A stretch of DNA of 64,000 nucleotides from Haloarcula sp. H-GB4. Its GTDB lineage: Archaea; Halobacteriota; Halobacteria; Halobacteriales; Haloarculaceae. Position 1 is the stretch's first letter, and each line of letters opens with the position of its first letter. The position numbers and the translations under genes are program-made. Below the pieces are notes generated by a model that searched no databases, was not told the origin of the DNA, and saw only the letters and a list, made by a program, of their open reading frames with translations. Shown one piece after another: positions 41,534 to 50,839 of this stretch. The stretch lies in NCBI RefSeq assembly GCF_030848575.1, contig NZ_JAVDDX010000002.1, positions 248,001 through 312,000 of the forward strand, given 5' to 3'.

Positions 41534-43237
41534 TTATCCGCCAGGCGTCGGCGGCTTGATATCGTCCGCATGGGGTGAGTTCGCCGCTGCGGGCTTTGCC
41601 CGCTCTAGGCAGATGAGGTTCTCCCTGCCGAGACGGATTTTTACGACCTCATCATCGTCGACCATCCGCGAAAGGAGACGACTCACCTTCGCTTTCGACC
41701 AGTCCGTCGCCTCAACAATGTCACTCTGGTGCAGACGGCCGTTCTCGACTTGCAGCATCAGTTTCACGAGCTGCGCGTCAGGGGTGAGTTCCCGGTCGGC
41801 TTGCTCGAAGGCTTCAGCCGCGGTCTCAAGGTCAATGTCTGCACCGTCAGCTTCGACCACCCTGTCCGTTGCCTCGATTTCACGGTTGACCTCGATTATC
41901 TCCCGGTCCAGTTCGAGGCGGCGATATGTGACCAGTCTGACCACTGTGGAGAGCCTCGTGACCCAGCCACGCCTGATCGCCGCGACTGTCAGCCCGATCC
42001 CGATCAGGAACCCCAGAAGCGAACTTGTTACCCAGGCTGGCGTCAGCATGCTGTTCGGGTTCGTTCCCCAGGCAACTTCCTGCGGGTCGCTCAGGAAGTC
42101 ACCGTCCGAATCGGCCGCGAGCGGGTCCGTCCCAAGGTCCGAAACCTCTCGTCCATCGTTGAGACCGTCACCGTCCGTATCTGCGGTGGTCGGCGACGTC
42201 CCAGCCGCCAGTTCTTTTCCGTCGTTGAGACCGTCACTATCTGTGTCACTCTCGGTGGGTGCGGTTCCCGCCTCGAGTTCTGTCCCATCCGCTATCCCAT
42301 CACCGTCAGTGTCTGCGACCGTCGGGTCTGTTCCTATGGCCAGCTCCCTTCCGTCAGCGACCTCATCATCGTCAGTGTCGGCCTGTACCGGGTTCGTGCC
42401 GACCTCCAGCTCCCGACCGTCGACGACGCCGTCGTTGTCCGTGTCCGCGTCGGTAGGGTCGGTCTCGCCGGACGCCTCTCGCTGGTCGGACAGTCCATCG
42501 CTGTCAGTATCGGCGACAGTCGGATTCGTCCCGAGTGCCAGTTCGCGTTCGTCCGAGAGCCCGTCGCCGTCCGTGTCGCCCTGACGTGGGTCAGTGCCCT
42601 GTTGAATCTCAGTCCTGTCGGTGACACCGTCTTCATCAGTGTCTGCGGCCGTTGGGTCCGTCCCGTGCTGGTGGACCTCGGTCCCGTCCAGCAGCCCGTC
42701 GCCGTCAGTGTCAGCGCCAGTGAGGTTCGTCCCTCGGGCCACCTCGTTGCTGTTGTTGAGCCCGTCATCGTCAATATCACCGGCACGCTGAACCGGCTGC
42801 AAAGACGCCGACTGCGTATCTAGCGTGGCGTTGGAACTCGTGTTGCGGAGAGAGATAGAGAGATCATCGAGTCCCGCCATTCCGGGGGTCCTGAGAGCTG
42901 CAGTTCCGTTCGGACTGACCGACGTACAGGTCGCCGACTCGTTCGCACGCGCACAGACCGTGAGATTTTCTTGTGGTGAAGTAACTGTTACCGCGATCTG
43001 ATACCCACTGGCCTGCTCGCCGTCTATTTGTTCCCAGACGAACGCGTTCCCGTTCGGCCCGTCCGCGGTAGCCTGTGTTGGCTCAACCGACTGTATCGCT
43101 GGCATCGTTTCGTTGCCCGTCGTTGTGTATTCAGTATACTGCTCGGCATCCGCTGCGGTAGCGACACCTACGGAGACAGACGCGACTGTCAAGAGGAGGA
43201 GTAAAGCGCAGATCACGCTCACGATTCGGTGTCTCAT
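41534..43237 (-). CDS. calcium-repeat / TM / cytoplasmic winged-helix protein, 567 aa
   Basis: A signal peptide (residues 1-28) is followed by a soluble domain (30-150), eleven thrombospondin-type-3-like repeats of about 22 residues (150-395, consensus DTDGDGLxDxxExxxGTDP), one TM helix (about 408-428, LLGFLIGIGLTVAAI), a charged helical stretch (435-485) and a C-terminal winged helix (about 490-550, HQSDIVEATDWSKAKVSRLL then a VVKIRLGRENLICL wing). The repeats bind Ca2+ in relatives. The topology puts them outside and the DNA-binding domain inside, a one-protein transmembrane regulator. Confidence 0.8.
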   Translation of the reverse strand: MRHRIVSVICALLLLLTVASVSVGVATAADAEQYTEYTTTGNETMPAIQSVEPTQATADGPNGNAFVWEQIDGEQASGYQIAVTVTSPQENLTVCARANESATCTSVSPNGTAALRTPGMAGLDDLSISLRNTSSNATLDTQSASLQPVQRAGDIDDDGLNNSNEVARGTNLTGADTDGDGLLDGTEVHQHGTDPTAADTDEDGVTDRTEIQQGTDPRQGDTDGDGLSDERELALGTNPTVADTDSDGLSDQREASGETDPTDADTDNDGVVDGRELEVGTNPVQADTDDDEVADGRELAIGTDPTVADTDGDGIADGTELEAGTAPTESDTDSDGLNDGKELAAGTSPTTADTDGDGLNDGREVSDLGTDPLAADSDGDFLSDPQEVAWGTNPNSMLTPAWVTSSLLGFLIGIGLTVAAIRRGWVTRLSTVVRLVTYRRLELDREIIEVNREIEATDRVVEADGADIDLETAAEAFEQADRELTPDAQLVKLMLQVENGRLHQSDIVEATDWSKAKVSRLLSRMVDDDEVVKIRLGRENLICLERAKPAAANSPHADDIKPPTPGG

Positions 43238-43345
43238 ACAGTACGGGTGTCACAGCGGGACAATATCCTTTTTGGCACATAGTCTCCTTGTCACTTCAAC
43301 TCACACTTGATAATTCAGTGATAGTTGCCTGCGTGTCCCAACGAC

Positions 43346-44104
43346 TCACTCTTCGGATAGTCCGAGCTCCGACCCGACGACCTGATCCATTCCGCGCCGA
43401 ATCCGTTGTGACATCGCTGATGGTGAAATGTCGAGTTTGTCCGCCAGTTCAGCCTGTGAGATACCACGAGGCACGTTGAAGTACCCCTCTCTGTGTGCCG
43501 TTTCAAGTGCGACCTGCTGGTCTGCGGTCAATCCGCAGCCGCCGGCGTTTGCCTCCCCGGTAGTCCAGTACAGTCGGTCAAGTCTAAATGTGATGTTCCG
43601 TTCAGAACACTCGGATCGGAACTGCGACAGTGCTGCTCGCGACCGAAACTGTGCGTGCACCAGCCACTGTCCACCCGTTCCCTCCATGTCGAGCGCCCGG
43701 CCACCGGCACGGACGAGCGAGGGCGTGACCTGAATGGCACTGTCGGCTACCTCGATTCGATAGATACGGTTCGTCTCTGTCCAGTCTAATACAAGGGACC
43801 CACACACCGTGTTATCTTTCCGCAAGTCTGTTTCGAACTGGTCAAGGCTCTCACCCGCGACTTCGATCACCAGAAAATTCGACGTGCCGTCGTTGACCAT
43901 TTCCTCCGGACGGACTGTTACGTCCGGACTGCTCTCGATTGTATCGGTCAGAATCAGTTCCGGATGACTCAGACAGAGATCGACACCGAGACTTTTCTCC
44001 CGTGGCGTCCCATCTGCCTCCGATGGGCTTGCCGGCCCGTACCCAGCGCCATCGACTGGCTGGTCCGCCTCGGTCACTGACCCCTGGTCGCCGGTGTTGC
44101 GCAT
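43346..44104 (-). CDS. Bat-type regulator with HTH_10 domain
   Basis: 252 aa from ATG 44104; a longer frame adds 20 residues across a likely promoter. The N-terminal part is the bacterio-opsin-activator-like GAF/BAT sensor pattern (ELILTDTIESSPDVTV, LVIEVAGESLDQFETDLRKD). The C-terminal HTH_10 reads GLTADQQVALETAHREGYF, then ISQAELADKLDISPSAMSQR. A likely transcription regulator; the signal and targets are unknown. Confidence 0.85.
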   Translation of the reverse strand: MRNTGDQGSVTEADQPVDGAGYGPASPSEADGTPREKSLGVDLCLSHPELILTDTIESSPDVTVRPEEMVNDGTSNFLVIEVAGESLDQFETDLRKDNTVCGSLVLDWTETNRIYRIEVADSAIQVTPSLVRAGGRALDMEGTGGQWLVHAQFRSRAALSQFRSECSERNITFRLDRLYWTTGEANAGGCGLTADQQVALETAHREGYFNVPRGISQAELADKLDISPSAMSQRIRRGMDQVVGSELGLSEE

Positions 44105-45439
44105 ACGGACACCAAACGGATCACACACAAGGATATTCCCACTATACAGATAGTATTTGAACACCGATACACTATATTAATAGCCTCTTTGTGGAATCGA
44201 TTGCTTGACGGCCTGTCGATACAGCATGATATCGTCTGATAGAAAATCTCTCTATGGCAACCTTGGGTGGCTCCGCCGGTAGAATAGAATCAGGGGTCGC
44301 CGGCAGTCCCTAGATACCCATAGACAAGCAGAATAGACGGCCAAGTAGGTGGTGTTCACTCAGAAAGTAAGCAAACGGAGCGCTCCGTGGAGAACAGAAA
44401 TCACCGTGGCGATACATTTTAGATTAATAACTATTTCCAACCTTAGAACGGATCGCAAGACGTCACCTAGGGTTGGAACGTTGGGCTTGCACCACCTATC
44501 AAAATAACTGGACAAGTTTCGCTTCATTGGATTCTTATACTGGCACCGGGCAGGGTGCTGTCCTACGTATTCCGCCGTGTTAGCCGGTCAGATACAGTAT
44601 GCGTTGACCAGGATATTTCTCTATCTAGCCATGCTCGACAGCACTCATGAACCTTGTTCCGGTGGTAATGCCCTGGGTTGGACACCCGCAGATCGACAAA
44701 GGACGGTGTTCGGTCGATTTGTCGGTCCCAATTGACTCACTCCATCCTTGCAGGTCACACGGATTCGGGAGCTATATGCTGTCGAGCAGTTGAGTGAGAC
44801 TGTCCGACTCTTCAACTTCACCGTGTTGGCTGGGCGCGATCGAAGAAGCATTCTCAATCGTTTGAGACGAGAGCTACCTGTGGATTATCAAGATAGTTGA
44901 TGGGGCAGCCATGCGTTTTGAAATTCAACAGTCGGGGCGGATTCGCTTCGACGACCGAATCTTGTCTACGATAGCTCTGATGCGATGCCAGAGCCGTACC
45001 GCCTGTCTGACAGACCTGTGACAACCCTGACGGAGACGCGTACCGCCTAACCATGATCAACGAGATCGTCCCAGACACCCTGATTTATCAGACCTGGGCC
45101 GCCACTACGCGACGCTTTAGCGGTTTCGACAGCTTATGATTGAACTCAATAGCGCGGGCACGCAGTGATCATCAGACCTTCGACGAGCGAACTGTTGAGG
45201 ATATCGTTCGAGAAGGGTACAGGCGGTTGTGTCACGGATCATATCAAATCAGTATCTGAACGTTTCGTTCCGAGGTTGCAGCGTTGACTCGGGCGCGTAT
45301 GGATGAGCAGTAGGTGGATCGGGCTTCCCGTACAGGTTCTCCTTGCCGCCCGGTAACCTAGTTGAGGCCTCTTTCAGTCCCAGTGGCTCTCTTCTGTCCA
45401 CAGTGCTGTGGCAAATGCTTTTGCAACGTCTATGTGTAC
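44105..45439. other. 1.3-kb decayed region without a supported gene
   Basis: No frame longer than about 75 codons with sensible composition. At 45160-45330 (+) scattered frames read FDERTVEDIVREGYRRLC and SVSERFVPRLQR with stops between, which may be a dead gene resembling a three-helix-bundle domain; this is weak. The rest (44165-45150) shows nothing I can name. It separates the regulators from the glycan locus. Confidence 0.4.
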
Positions 45440-45823
45440 ATGAGTGTCATGATTGACCTCCCTTGGGGCCGTCGTAGCGACACTACCGCAGGCACCGAAT
45501 CCTCGGCCGAGCATCCGGACGCAGATGTTGTCTACGAGTTCCAGGATGGTACCCTGGCAGTCTACGAGGACCACATCGTGATTACGCGCGTCGCCCGCTC
45601 GAACTTCCAAGACCGGGAGATTCCAGTCAAGGAAATAATCGGTGTCGATTACGACAAAGGCATCACTATCGGCTACATCCAGATCGAACAGGAGGATGTC
45701 CCGGTCGAAAGTGGCGGCCTCTTGAGCGACCCCGTCAATCCGGACACGCTACATTTTGACCGCGGTGGCCGAGCGTGTGCGAAGAAGGATCGTGATGCGA
45801 TTTTAGAGCGAGCACGAGGGTAG
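45440..45823 (+). CDS. PH-like domain protein (DUF4429-like), 127 aa
   Basis: From ATG 45440 (or ATG 45449). After a polar leader the sequence VVYEFQDGTLAVYEDHIVIT, IPVKEIIGVDYDKGITIGYI and LHFDRGGRACAKKDRDAIL forms a beta-rich domain ending in a helix, as in DUF4429/bacterial PH proteins. Cytosolic. Positioned at the edge of the glycan locus, no clear partner. Confidence 0.6.
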   Translation: MSVMIDLPWGRRSDTTAGTESSAEHPDADVVYEFQDGTLAVYEDHIVITRVARSNFQDREIPVKEIIGVDYDKGITIGYIQIEQEDVPVESGGLLSDPVNPDTLHFDRGGRACAKKDRDAILERARG

Positions 45824-46006
45824 TGTACCCTCTATGTGGGTATTGTTATGACGGCCTGATGGCCTGCATCATGACCGATCGGTGGGCCATATCGACGCCC
45901 TTCCGAGCGTGGGTGATCCAATGCAGTCCGGAGTCGAGAACGGCCGCGGCCAAACGGCACAGCGAACAACGAAACACCCAAACCACTCGGAGGAAATGCC
46001 TACAGC

Positions 46007-47422
46007 ATGGCAGATAGTCGTTCGTCGGCCCTCCTCGACGAGAATGGGAACCTTTTCGGTCTCGTCAACGTTGTTGATGCGCTGGCCGTCCTGCTCGTCG
46101 TTGTGGTCGTCGTGGCAGGCGCTGCGCTCGTTCTCCAGCCGGAGCCAGAGCCACCGGAACCGAATACAACCAATGTCACCCTCGATCTCGGGACGCAACC
46201 GTCGTATATCGTCACAGAAATCACCGAAGGGGATACGTACAGTCCCGGCGGCAATTCGAATCTCACCGTCACAGATGTTCACCTGACACCACAGGACGAT
46301 CAGACACGCGTCATCCTTCGGGCCACACTACAGGGGACACCCGACGGTGACAGCCTCATATACGCGGATGCACCCCCTCGCCTTGGCCGGCCACTGACTA
46401 TCGCGACAAGTCGGTATGAAGTAAGCGGTCAGGTACGCACTGTGGGTGGTGACAACAGTCTCTCCCAAGAGGACACGACCGTGGTTCTCAGGGACACCAT
46501 GTCCACCGCCGAAGCCCGGGACGTTACCCCCGGTGACGAGATCAGACTCGCTGGTCGTACTGTTGCGACCATCGAAGACGTGGCTGCATACTCGGCTGGA
46601 AACACAACTGAACAGACCGTCTTTGTCGAAGCCGAACTCGACACCCACACACAGCAATCCGACCGTCGGTTCGGCGGTACCCAGGTTCGACGCGGCCAGA
46701 CGGTCACGCTCCCGGCCGAGGACTACACGTTCGATGGCCGCATCGAACAAGTCGACAGCGGTCTCCAGTCGGCGACTGCCGACGTGCTGCTCAAGACAAC
46801 CGTTGACTCCGAGACGGCTAACCGTCTCGCCGCCGGCGACATCGCCACTGTTGCCGGGTACGAGGCAGCCGAGGTGCGAACGGTCACGACGTACGCGACA
46901 CAGAACCCCGACCGCAAACGTATATTTGTCGGCCTCTCGCTGGCGACGCTCGAAAGCGGCGGTCAGCAACAGTTCGGCAGCACCACCGTCCAGCGCGGGA
47001 ACAACATCACCGTCTCGACCGAGAGCTACGAACTCTCCGGCACCATCGAACGCGTCGGCGCACTCGAACCACGTGGGACGCTCAGTAATCGGACAGTAAC
47101 TCTGCGGATGACAGACGTGCGCGTGGACATGGCTGATGCGATCAGGCCCGGCATGACCGAAACCAGTGATGGGACGACGGTCGCTCGCGTGAGTCGTGTC
47201 AGTACTGAACCGGCCATCATTATCACGACCGGCGAGAACGGCTCCGTCAACGTTGTCGATCACCCGTATCTGCGTGATGTCACCATCACGACAGAGCTCC
47301 GAGTCCGTGAAACGACAGGCGGTGTCCAGTTCAAAGGCGAGTCCGTCCAACAGGGCTCGACAGTTGTAATCAATCTCGGGACGATTACTATCGAAGCGAC
47401 GGTCGTGAGTGTTGGCCTCTGA
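46007..47422 (+). CDS. DUF4330-like membrane-anchored protein, 471 aa
   Basis: The N-terminus has DENGNLFGLVNVVDALAVLL, the opening of DUF4330, as one TM helix (about residues 17-43). The outer part has three to four beta-rich modules with recurring 'FG...VRRGQTVTL...YTFDGRIEQV' pattern (near residues 220, 320 and 440), each about 95 residues. DUF4330 proteins often lie in exopolysaccharide clusters, which fits the neighbours. Followed 49 nt later by a companion gene. Confidence 0.75.
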   Translation: MADSRSSALLDENGNLFGLVNVVDALAVLLVVVVVVAGAALVLQPEPEPPEPNTTNVTLDLGTQPSYIVTEITEGDTYSPGGNSNLTVTDVHLTPQDDQTRVILRATLQGTPDGDSLIYADAPPRLGRPLTIATSRYEVSGQVRTVGGDNSLSQEDTTVVLRDTMSTAEARDVTPGDEIRLAGRTVATIEDVAAYSAGNTTEQTVFVEAELDTHTQQSDRRFGGTQVRRGQTVTLPAEDYTFDGRIEQVDSGLQSATADVLLKTTVDSETANRLAAGDIATVAGYEAAEVRTVTTYATQNPDRKRIFVGLSLATLESGGQQQFGSTTVQRGNNITVSTESYELSGTIERVGALEPRGTLSNRTVTLRMTDVRVDMADAIRPGMTETSDGTTVARVSRVSTEPAIIITTGENGSVNVVDHPYLRDVTITTELRVRETTGGVQFKGESVQQGSTVVINLGTITIEATVVSVGL

Positions 47423-47471
47423 CCCACATCACAAACGATATCTTGGATCGCTCGAACCAATATATAATCGG

Positions 47472-47921
47472 ATGTCCGAGGAATCCGGGTCGTTGAGCCC
47501 TATTGAAGTTGTCGGAGAGAAAGTCAGCACGATTAGCGACGGGTCACAGATCGCTGGTGTCGGGCAAGTGATCGGTGCCCGTGCAAGTGAGTTCCTTCGG
47601 GAGTCGTATTGCTACCGTTGGCTCACGAAGGAACCTGAGCCTGAGGTCATCGTCATCGACCTTCGTGAGACGTACGCCGTTGGGCTATTTATAGCACTAC
47701 TTGACAGGCTCGTCCCACATATCGAAGACGCATGGCGACACTCGACCGTGGGGTCGGTCGCGAGACGCGCGTTCGAACAGCTTGCAGCGGACGTGTTCGA
47801 CCCGCTTTCGGAGATGCGAGGCTACGAACTCGCAGTCGCTCTCTTGACGCCACCAGAACCGCCGGAACAAAAGCGTACTGACAATGACGAGTCAGAACCT
47901 GCCGAAGACGACTCGTCCTGA
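47472..47921 (+). CDS. 149-aa protein of the glycan locus
   Basis: From ATG 47472. Soluble, helical: VGEKVSTISDGSQIAGVGQV, ARASEFLRESYCYRWLTKEP and VIVIDLRETYAVGLFIALLD near residue 65, with a Pro/Glu-rich acidic tail. It may be co-transcribed with the DUF4330-like gene. I recognise no domain. Confidence 0.55.
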   Translation: MSEESGSLSPIEVVGEKVSTISDGSQIAGVGQVIGARASEFLRESYCYRWLTKEPEPEVIVIDLRETYAVGLFIALLDRLVPHIEDAWRHSTVGSVARRAFEQLAADVFDPLSEMRGYELAVALLTPPEPPEQKRTDNDESEPAEDDSS

Positions 47922-48074
47922 CCTTACGACACAGCCAGGCTCCTTGCTGTATTTCATAGAGTACCACCATCAGGCCGCGGCGGTCAGAGAATACATTATA
48001 GACGTACTTCGTGAAAAGGTGGCAACGCAAGAGACCGCTGAGATCTTCAGATTCATACGATAAATTGTGTGGGC

Positions 48075-48520
48075 GGACGCTGTTCATGATCGTTCGTGGC
48101 CTCGTCAACGATTTGCTCCCGAAACACGCCAGTTGGGTTCCCAAAGCGGGGACTCGGGACCGGAGACGCGTTTGGCGAACTTACAGGCAATTAGACCGGA
48201 CCGATGACACTACATCGTCGTGTTTGACGAGATTGACGATATGGAGGTGGACGCACGCTTCTGTATAAACTGCCTCGTGCACGAGTGAACGGTCACTCTC
48301 AAAGATAAGGTCCGGGGTAGTTGGAATCAGCAACGACTACACGTTCCGACAGACGTTATCGCGAAAGTCAAAAATACGCTGATGGAAACCGAAATCCCTT
48401 TTATCCCATAGAAGCCGAGGAACTGTGAACGATCCTAAAGCACCGAGAGGAACGTGCTTTCGTAGACGGGGCGTGTGACAGATCAGCCATCGCTCGGCGA
48501 CTTCGATCTGTTCGACACCT
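48075..48520 (+). pseudogene. decayed orc1/cdc6 replication initiator
   Basis: Fragments in changing frames follow the Cdc6/Orc1 order: RGLVNDLLPKHASWVPKAGT (about 48100), YIVVFDEIDDMEVDARF (Walker B, 48210), GVVGISNDYTFRQTL (sensor region, 48325), KVKNTLMETEIPFIP (48370) and ILKHREERAFVDGACD (48430). At least three frameshifts and a stop interrupt it, and the Walker A part is missing. A dead copy of a haloarchaeal origin-recognition gene, likely brought by a plasmid-like element. Confidence 0.75.
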
Positions 48521-48544
48521 CGTGACGACGCGTGCTCACCACGT

Positions 48545-48790
48545 TAATCCCTCGTAGGTGATGCCAGTTCGGCGTTCGATGATGTTCCGCTCATCGATAA
48601 CAACGGGGTCCGCCATCTCATCGAGCTCCGAATCAAGTACACCGAACTTGTCCCAGTCGGTCACTACGACCACCCTGTGGACCCCTCTAATGCCGCAGCA
48701 GCACTATCAGCGTACGTCACGTCAGTGAATCGTTTGCGCATCTCGGTCGTTGCGACAAAGATGCCGGCGTTCACCGGCATTGAGCTCGAC
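48545..48790 (-). pseudogene. C-terminal fragment of a UDP-sugar dehydrogenase
   Basis: Leftward frames give [20 protein letters not shown], then [16 protein letters not shown] and [20 protein letters not shown], the end of UDP-glucose/GDP-mannose dehydrogenase. The N-terminal two thirds are absent and there is a frame change near 48665. These enzymes make sugar acids for surface glycans, so this is a lost member of the locus. Confidence 0.7.
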
Positions 48791-48929
48791 AAGTTTTTCG
48801 CGCGATGGTCGTCTGATGTGAGTATGACGTGAACGCAAAGACCTTCCAGCATATAGACAGTCGCTCTTGGGTAAGCAACTGTTGGTCGCGTCATAGTGCG
48901 GTTTGAAGAATAATTTTGAGTGCTTCGTC

Positions 48930-49306
48930 GCTAGATTTGCGACAGACACGCTGGCGTAACTAAAACGCTCTGAGGTAGGGGTGTGAGCTTGTCTTTGGAG
49001 ACACCACGGGGGCGAGAGCCACCGTCGCACCAGCGACAAGTGGCTGTCGCAGGTGTTGAGGTATACCTTTCTATCTTTATATTCTCCTCAGTATAAACGA
49101 CGCACTCCGGATTAAATGAGCGTCCTCATCAAGTGACTCTTAAGCCCGAAAGCCGTCGGTATAGACGGTCACCGACTCCTGTTTACGGTTGCCAGGCCGG
49201 AGTCGAATCGTCGATTCATCGGCAGCCTTCGCCGGGGGAACGTACGACTCTCCGGAACCGCGGTCAGTAATGATAAACAGCGGCGGCTTGCCCTCCTGAT
49301 ACGCTA
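48930..49306 (-). pseudogene. decayed IS1595-type transposase
   Basis: Leftward pieces: CDSHLSLVRRWLSP and RGVSKDKLTP (about 48950-49060), then AYQEGKPPLFIITDRGSG, PPAKAADESTIRLRPGNRK and VTVYTDGFRA (49140-49300). These match the DDE transposases of haloarchaeal IS1595 elements as I know them. Frameshifts and a large deletion inactivate it. It abuts the end of the flippase gene. Confidence 0.55.
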
Positions 49307-50815
49307 TTAACGATTAAACACCTGGCTTCGGTATTCGTCGATAATCTGCCGCTCCTCCGCTGAGGGAATTCCAAAGACGAAATACGCTATTAAGAACCCA
49401 AGCAGGGCAAAGAGATAGACTGAGAGAACCAGTTCAAACCCTCCGAGGAACGAATCAAACCCAACGTACGATATGCCAATAATTGGGAAATATACGAAGT
49501 ATGTTAGCAAATTATCTGTGGTAAGCGGGGTGATTTGATAGTCCCTGTACAACCGAATCGAGACTAACGAGTTTCCGATAGCGTACGACACCGCTGTCGC
49601 GACTGCTGCCCCCACTATCCCAATCCGAGGGATGAGCCAGATGTTGAGACCAATATTAATCACGGCGTTCACCAGCGTACTGAATAAGAAGAAATCGGAT
49701 TGACCAAGCATCTTTAGAGTCCCGCCATTAATCCCGAGACTGACGTGGAAAAAGAACCCGAGCGCCAGTATCACTAGTGATACCGACCCGGAGACATATT
49801 GGCTTCCAAATATGATGCGGAGAAAGACTTCGGGTTCGATTACTAGTAGAATCATCCCCGGCAACGTCAGAATGACAGTCCACCGGGCGACTATCGCGTA
49901 TATTTTGGGTATCTCCTGCATTTTGTCGCTTGCTTGCAAGTCCGATATCACTGGCGGGAAAATCACGTTCATAATCATTGGTGCAATAAATATTAGCCTG
50001 CCTAATGAATATGCTGCACCGTAGAAACCTACTTGATCAGAGGTAAGGAACGCGCCGATTAGAATCGTGTCCAACGAACTGTTGATGAACGACATGCTAT
50101 TAGCGAATAGCAGCGGGAGCGAAAACCTCAGTAGGTTCGTGTATTCAACGTCGGACGCGTTAGGGATCCCGAAGACAATATACACGTAGGCTGCACTGAG
50201 GAGGGCCATGAATGCATACCCGCCAACGTATGCCCACGCGATGCCAATCGTTCCGAACCCGAGAACGATTGCGCCACCGATGAACATGACCCGTGAGATC
50301 GGAAATGAAATATTCTCGATGAGGCTTTTCGATCTCGCGTCTTTCATGCCTTGGGCAACCGAGGCACCGAGCTGACCGAGAACGGCTAATGGTACGCCGA
50401 CAGCGACTATATTCAGTAGGGGACCCATTTGAGGGTCATTAAAAATATGCTTGGAGATAATATCGGAAGATAAAAACAAGAGTATTGCAACCGCGACGCT
50501 CGCGATCCCAGCTAAACGGACCGACGCGGTAACGACTCCAAGCTGATCGGTTTCAGTGTCGTGTCGAGATAAGTATCGAACCACACCGGTTCGAAGCCCT
50601 AGCGACCCGAAGATTGTAACCATACTCAGAAGCGATATCACCAAGATAACCTGCCCATAGCGACTTGGATTGAAGAACCGAGCAATCAGGACCTTCTCGC
50701 CGAGCCCAGCAAGCCGCATCACGGCAAGTCCAAAGAAAGAAATCACTGCCCCCGTCAGAATATCGCGCAAGGAATCCCCGATAGATTCAGCCGTGTCGTC
50801 GGTTTTATTAGTCAT
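49307..50815 (-). CDS. polysaccharide flippase (Wzx/MVF family)
   Basis: 502 aa with 12-14 hydrophobic segments. The N-terminus SLRDILTGAVISFFGLAVMR and PSRYGQVILVISLLSMVTIF, and the middle LRFSLPLLFANSMSFINSSL with DTILIGAFLTSDQVGFYGAA, are typical of the polysaccharide-export branch of the MATE/MVF superfamily. It would flip lipid-linked oligosaccharide across the membrane. Followed 24 nt upstream by a polymerase-like gene on the same strand. Confidence 0.9.
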   Translation of the reverse strand: MTNKTDDTAESIGDSLRDILTGAVISFFGLAVMRLAGLGEKVLIARFFNPSRYGQVILVISLLSMVTIFGSLGLRTGVVRYLSRHDTETDQLGVVTASVRLAGIASVAVAILLFLSSDIISKHIFNDPQMGPLLNIVAVGVPLAVLGQLGASVAQGMKDARSKSLIENISFPISRVMFIGGAIVLGFGTIGIAWAYVGGYAFMALLSAAYVYIVFGIPNASDVEYTNLLRFSLPLLFANSMSFINSSLDTILIGAFLTSDQVGFYGAAYSLGRLIFIAPMIMNVIFPPVISDLQASDKMQEIPKIYAIVARWTVILTLPGMILLVIEPEVFLRIIFGSQYVSGSVSLVILALGFFFHVSLGINGGTLKMLGQSDFFLFSTLVNAVINIGLNIWLIPRIGIVGAAVATAVSYAIGNSLVSIRLYRDYQITPLTTDNLLTYFVYFPIIGISYVGFDSFLGGFELVLSVYLFALLGFLIAYFVFGIPSAEERQIIDEYRSQVFNR

Positions 50816-50839
50816 AATGGCTGAAAATCACGGAAGCGG

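Noticed and set aside
41729-42823. Rightward 364-codon frame opposite the calcium-repeat gene
   Set aside because: Periodic because the repeats on the other strand are periodic; no independent evidence.
45160-45330. Dead arsenate-reductase-type three-helix-bundle gene
   Set aside because: Only two short stretches in different frames look similar; not enough to name it.
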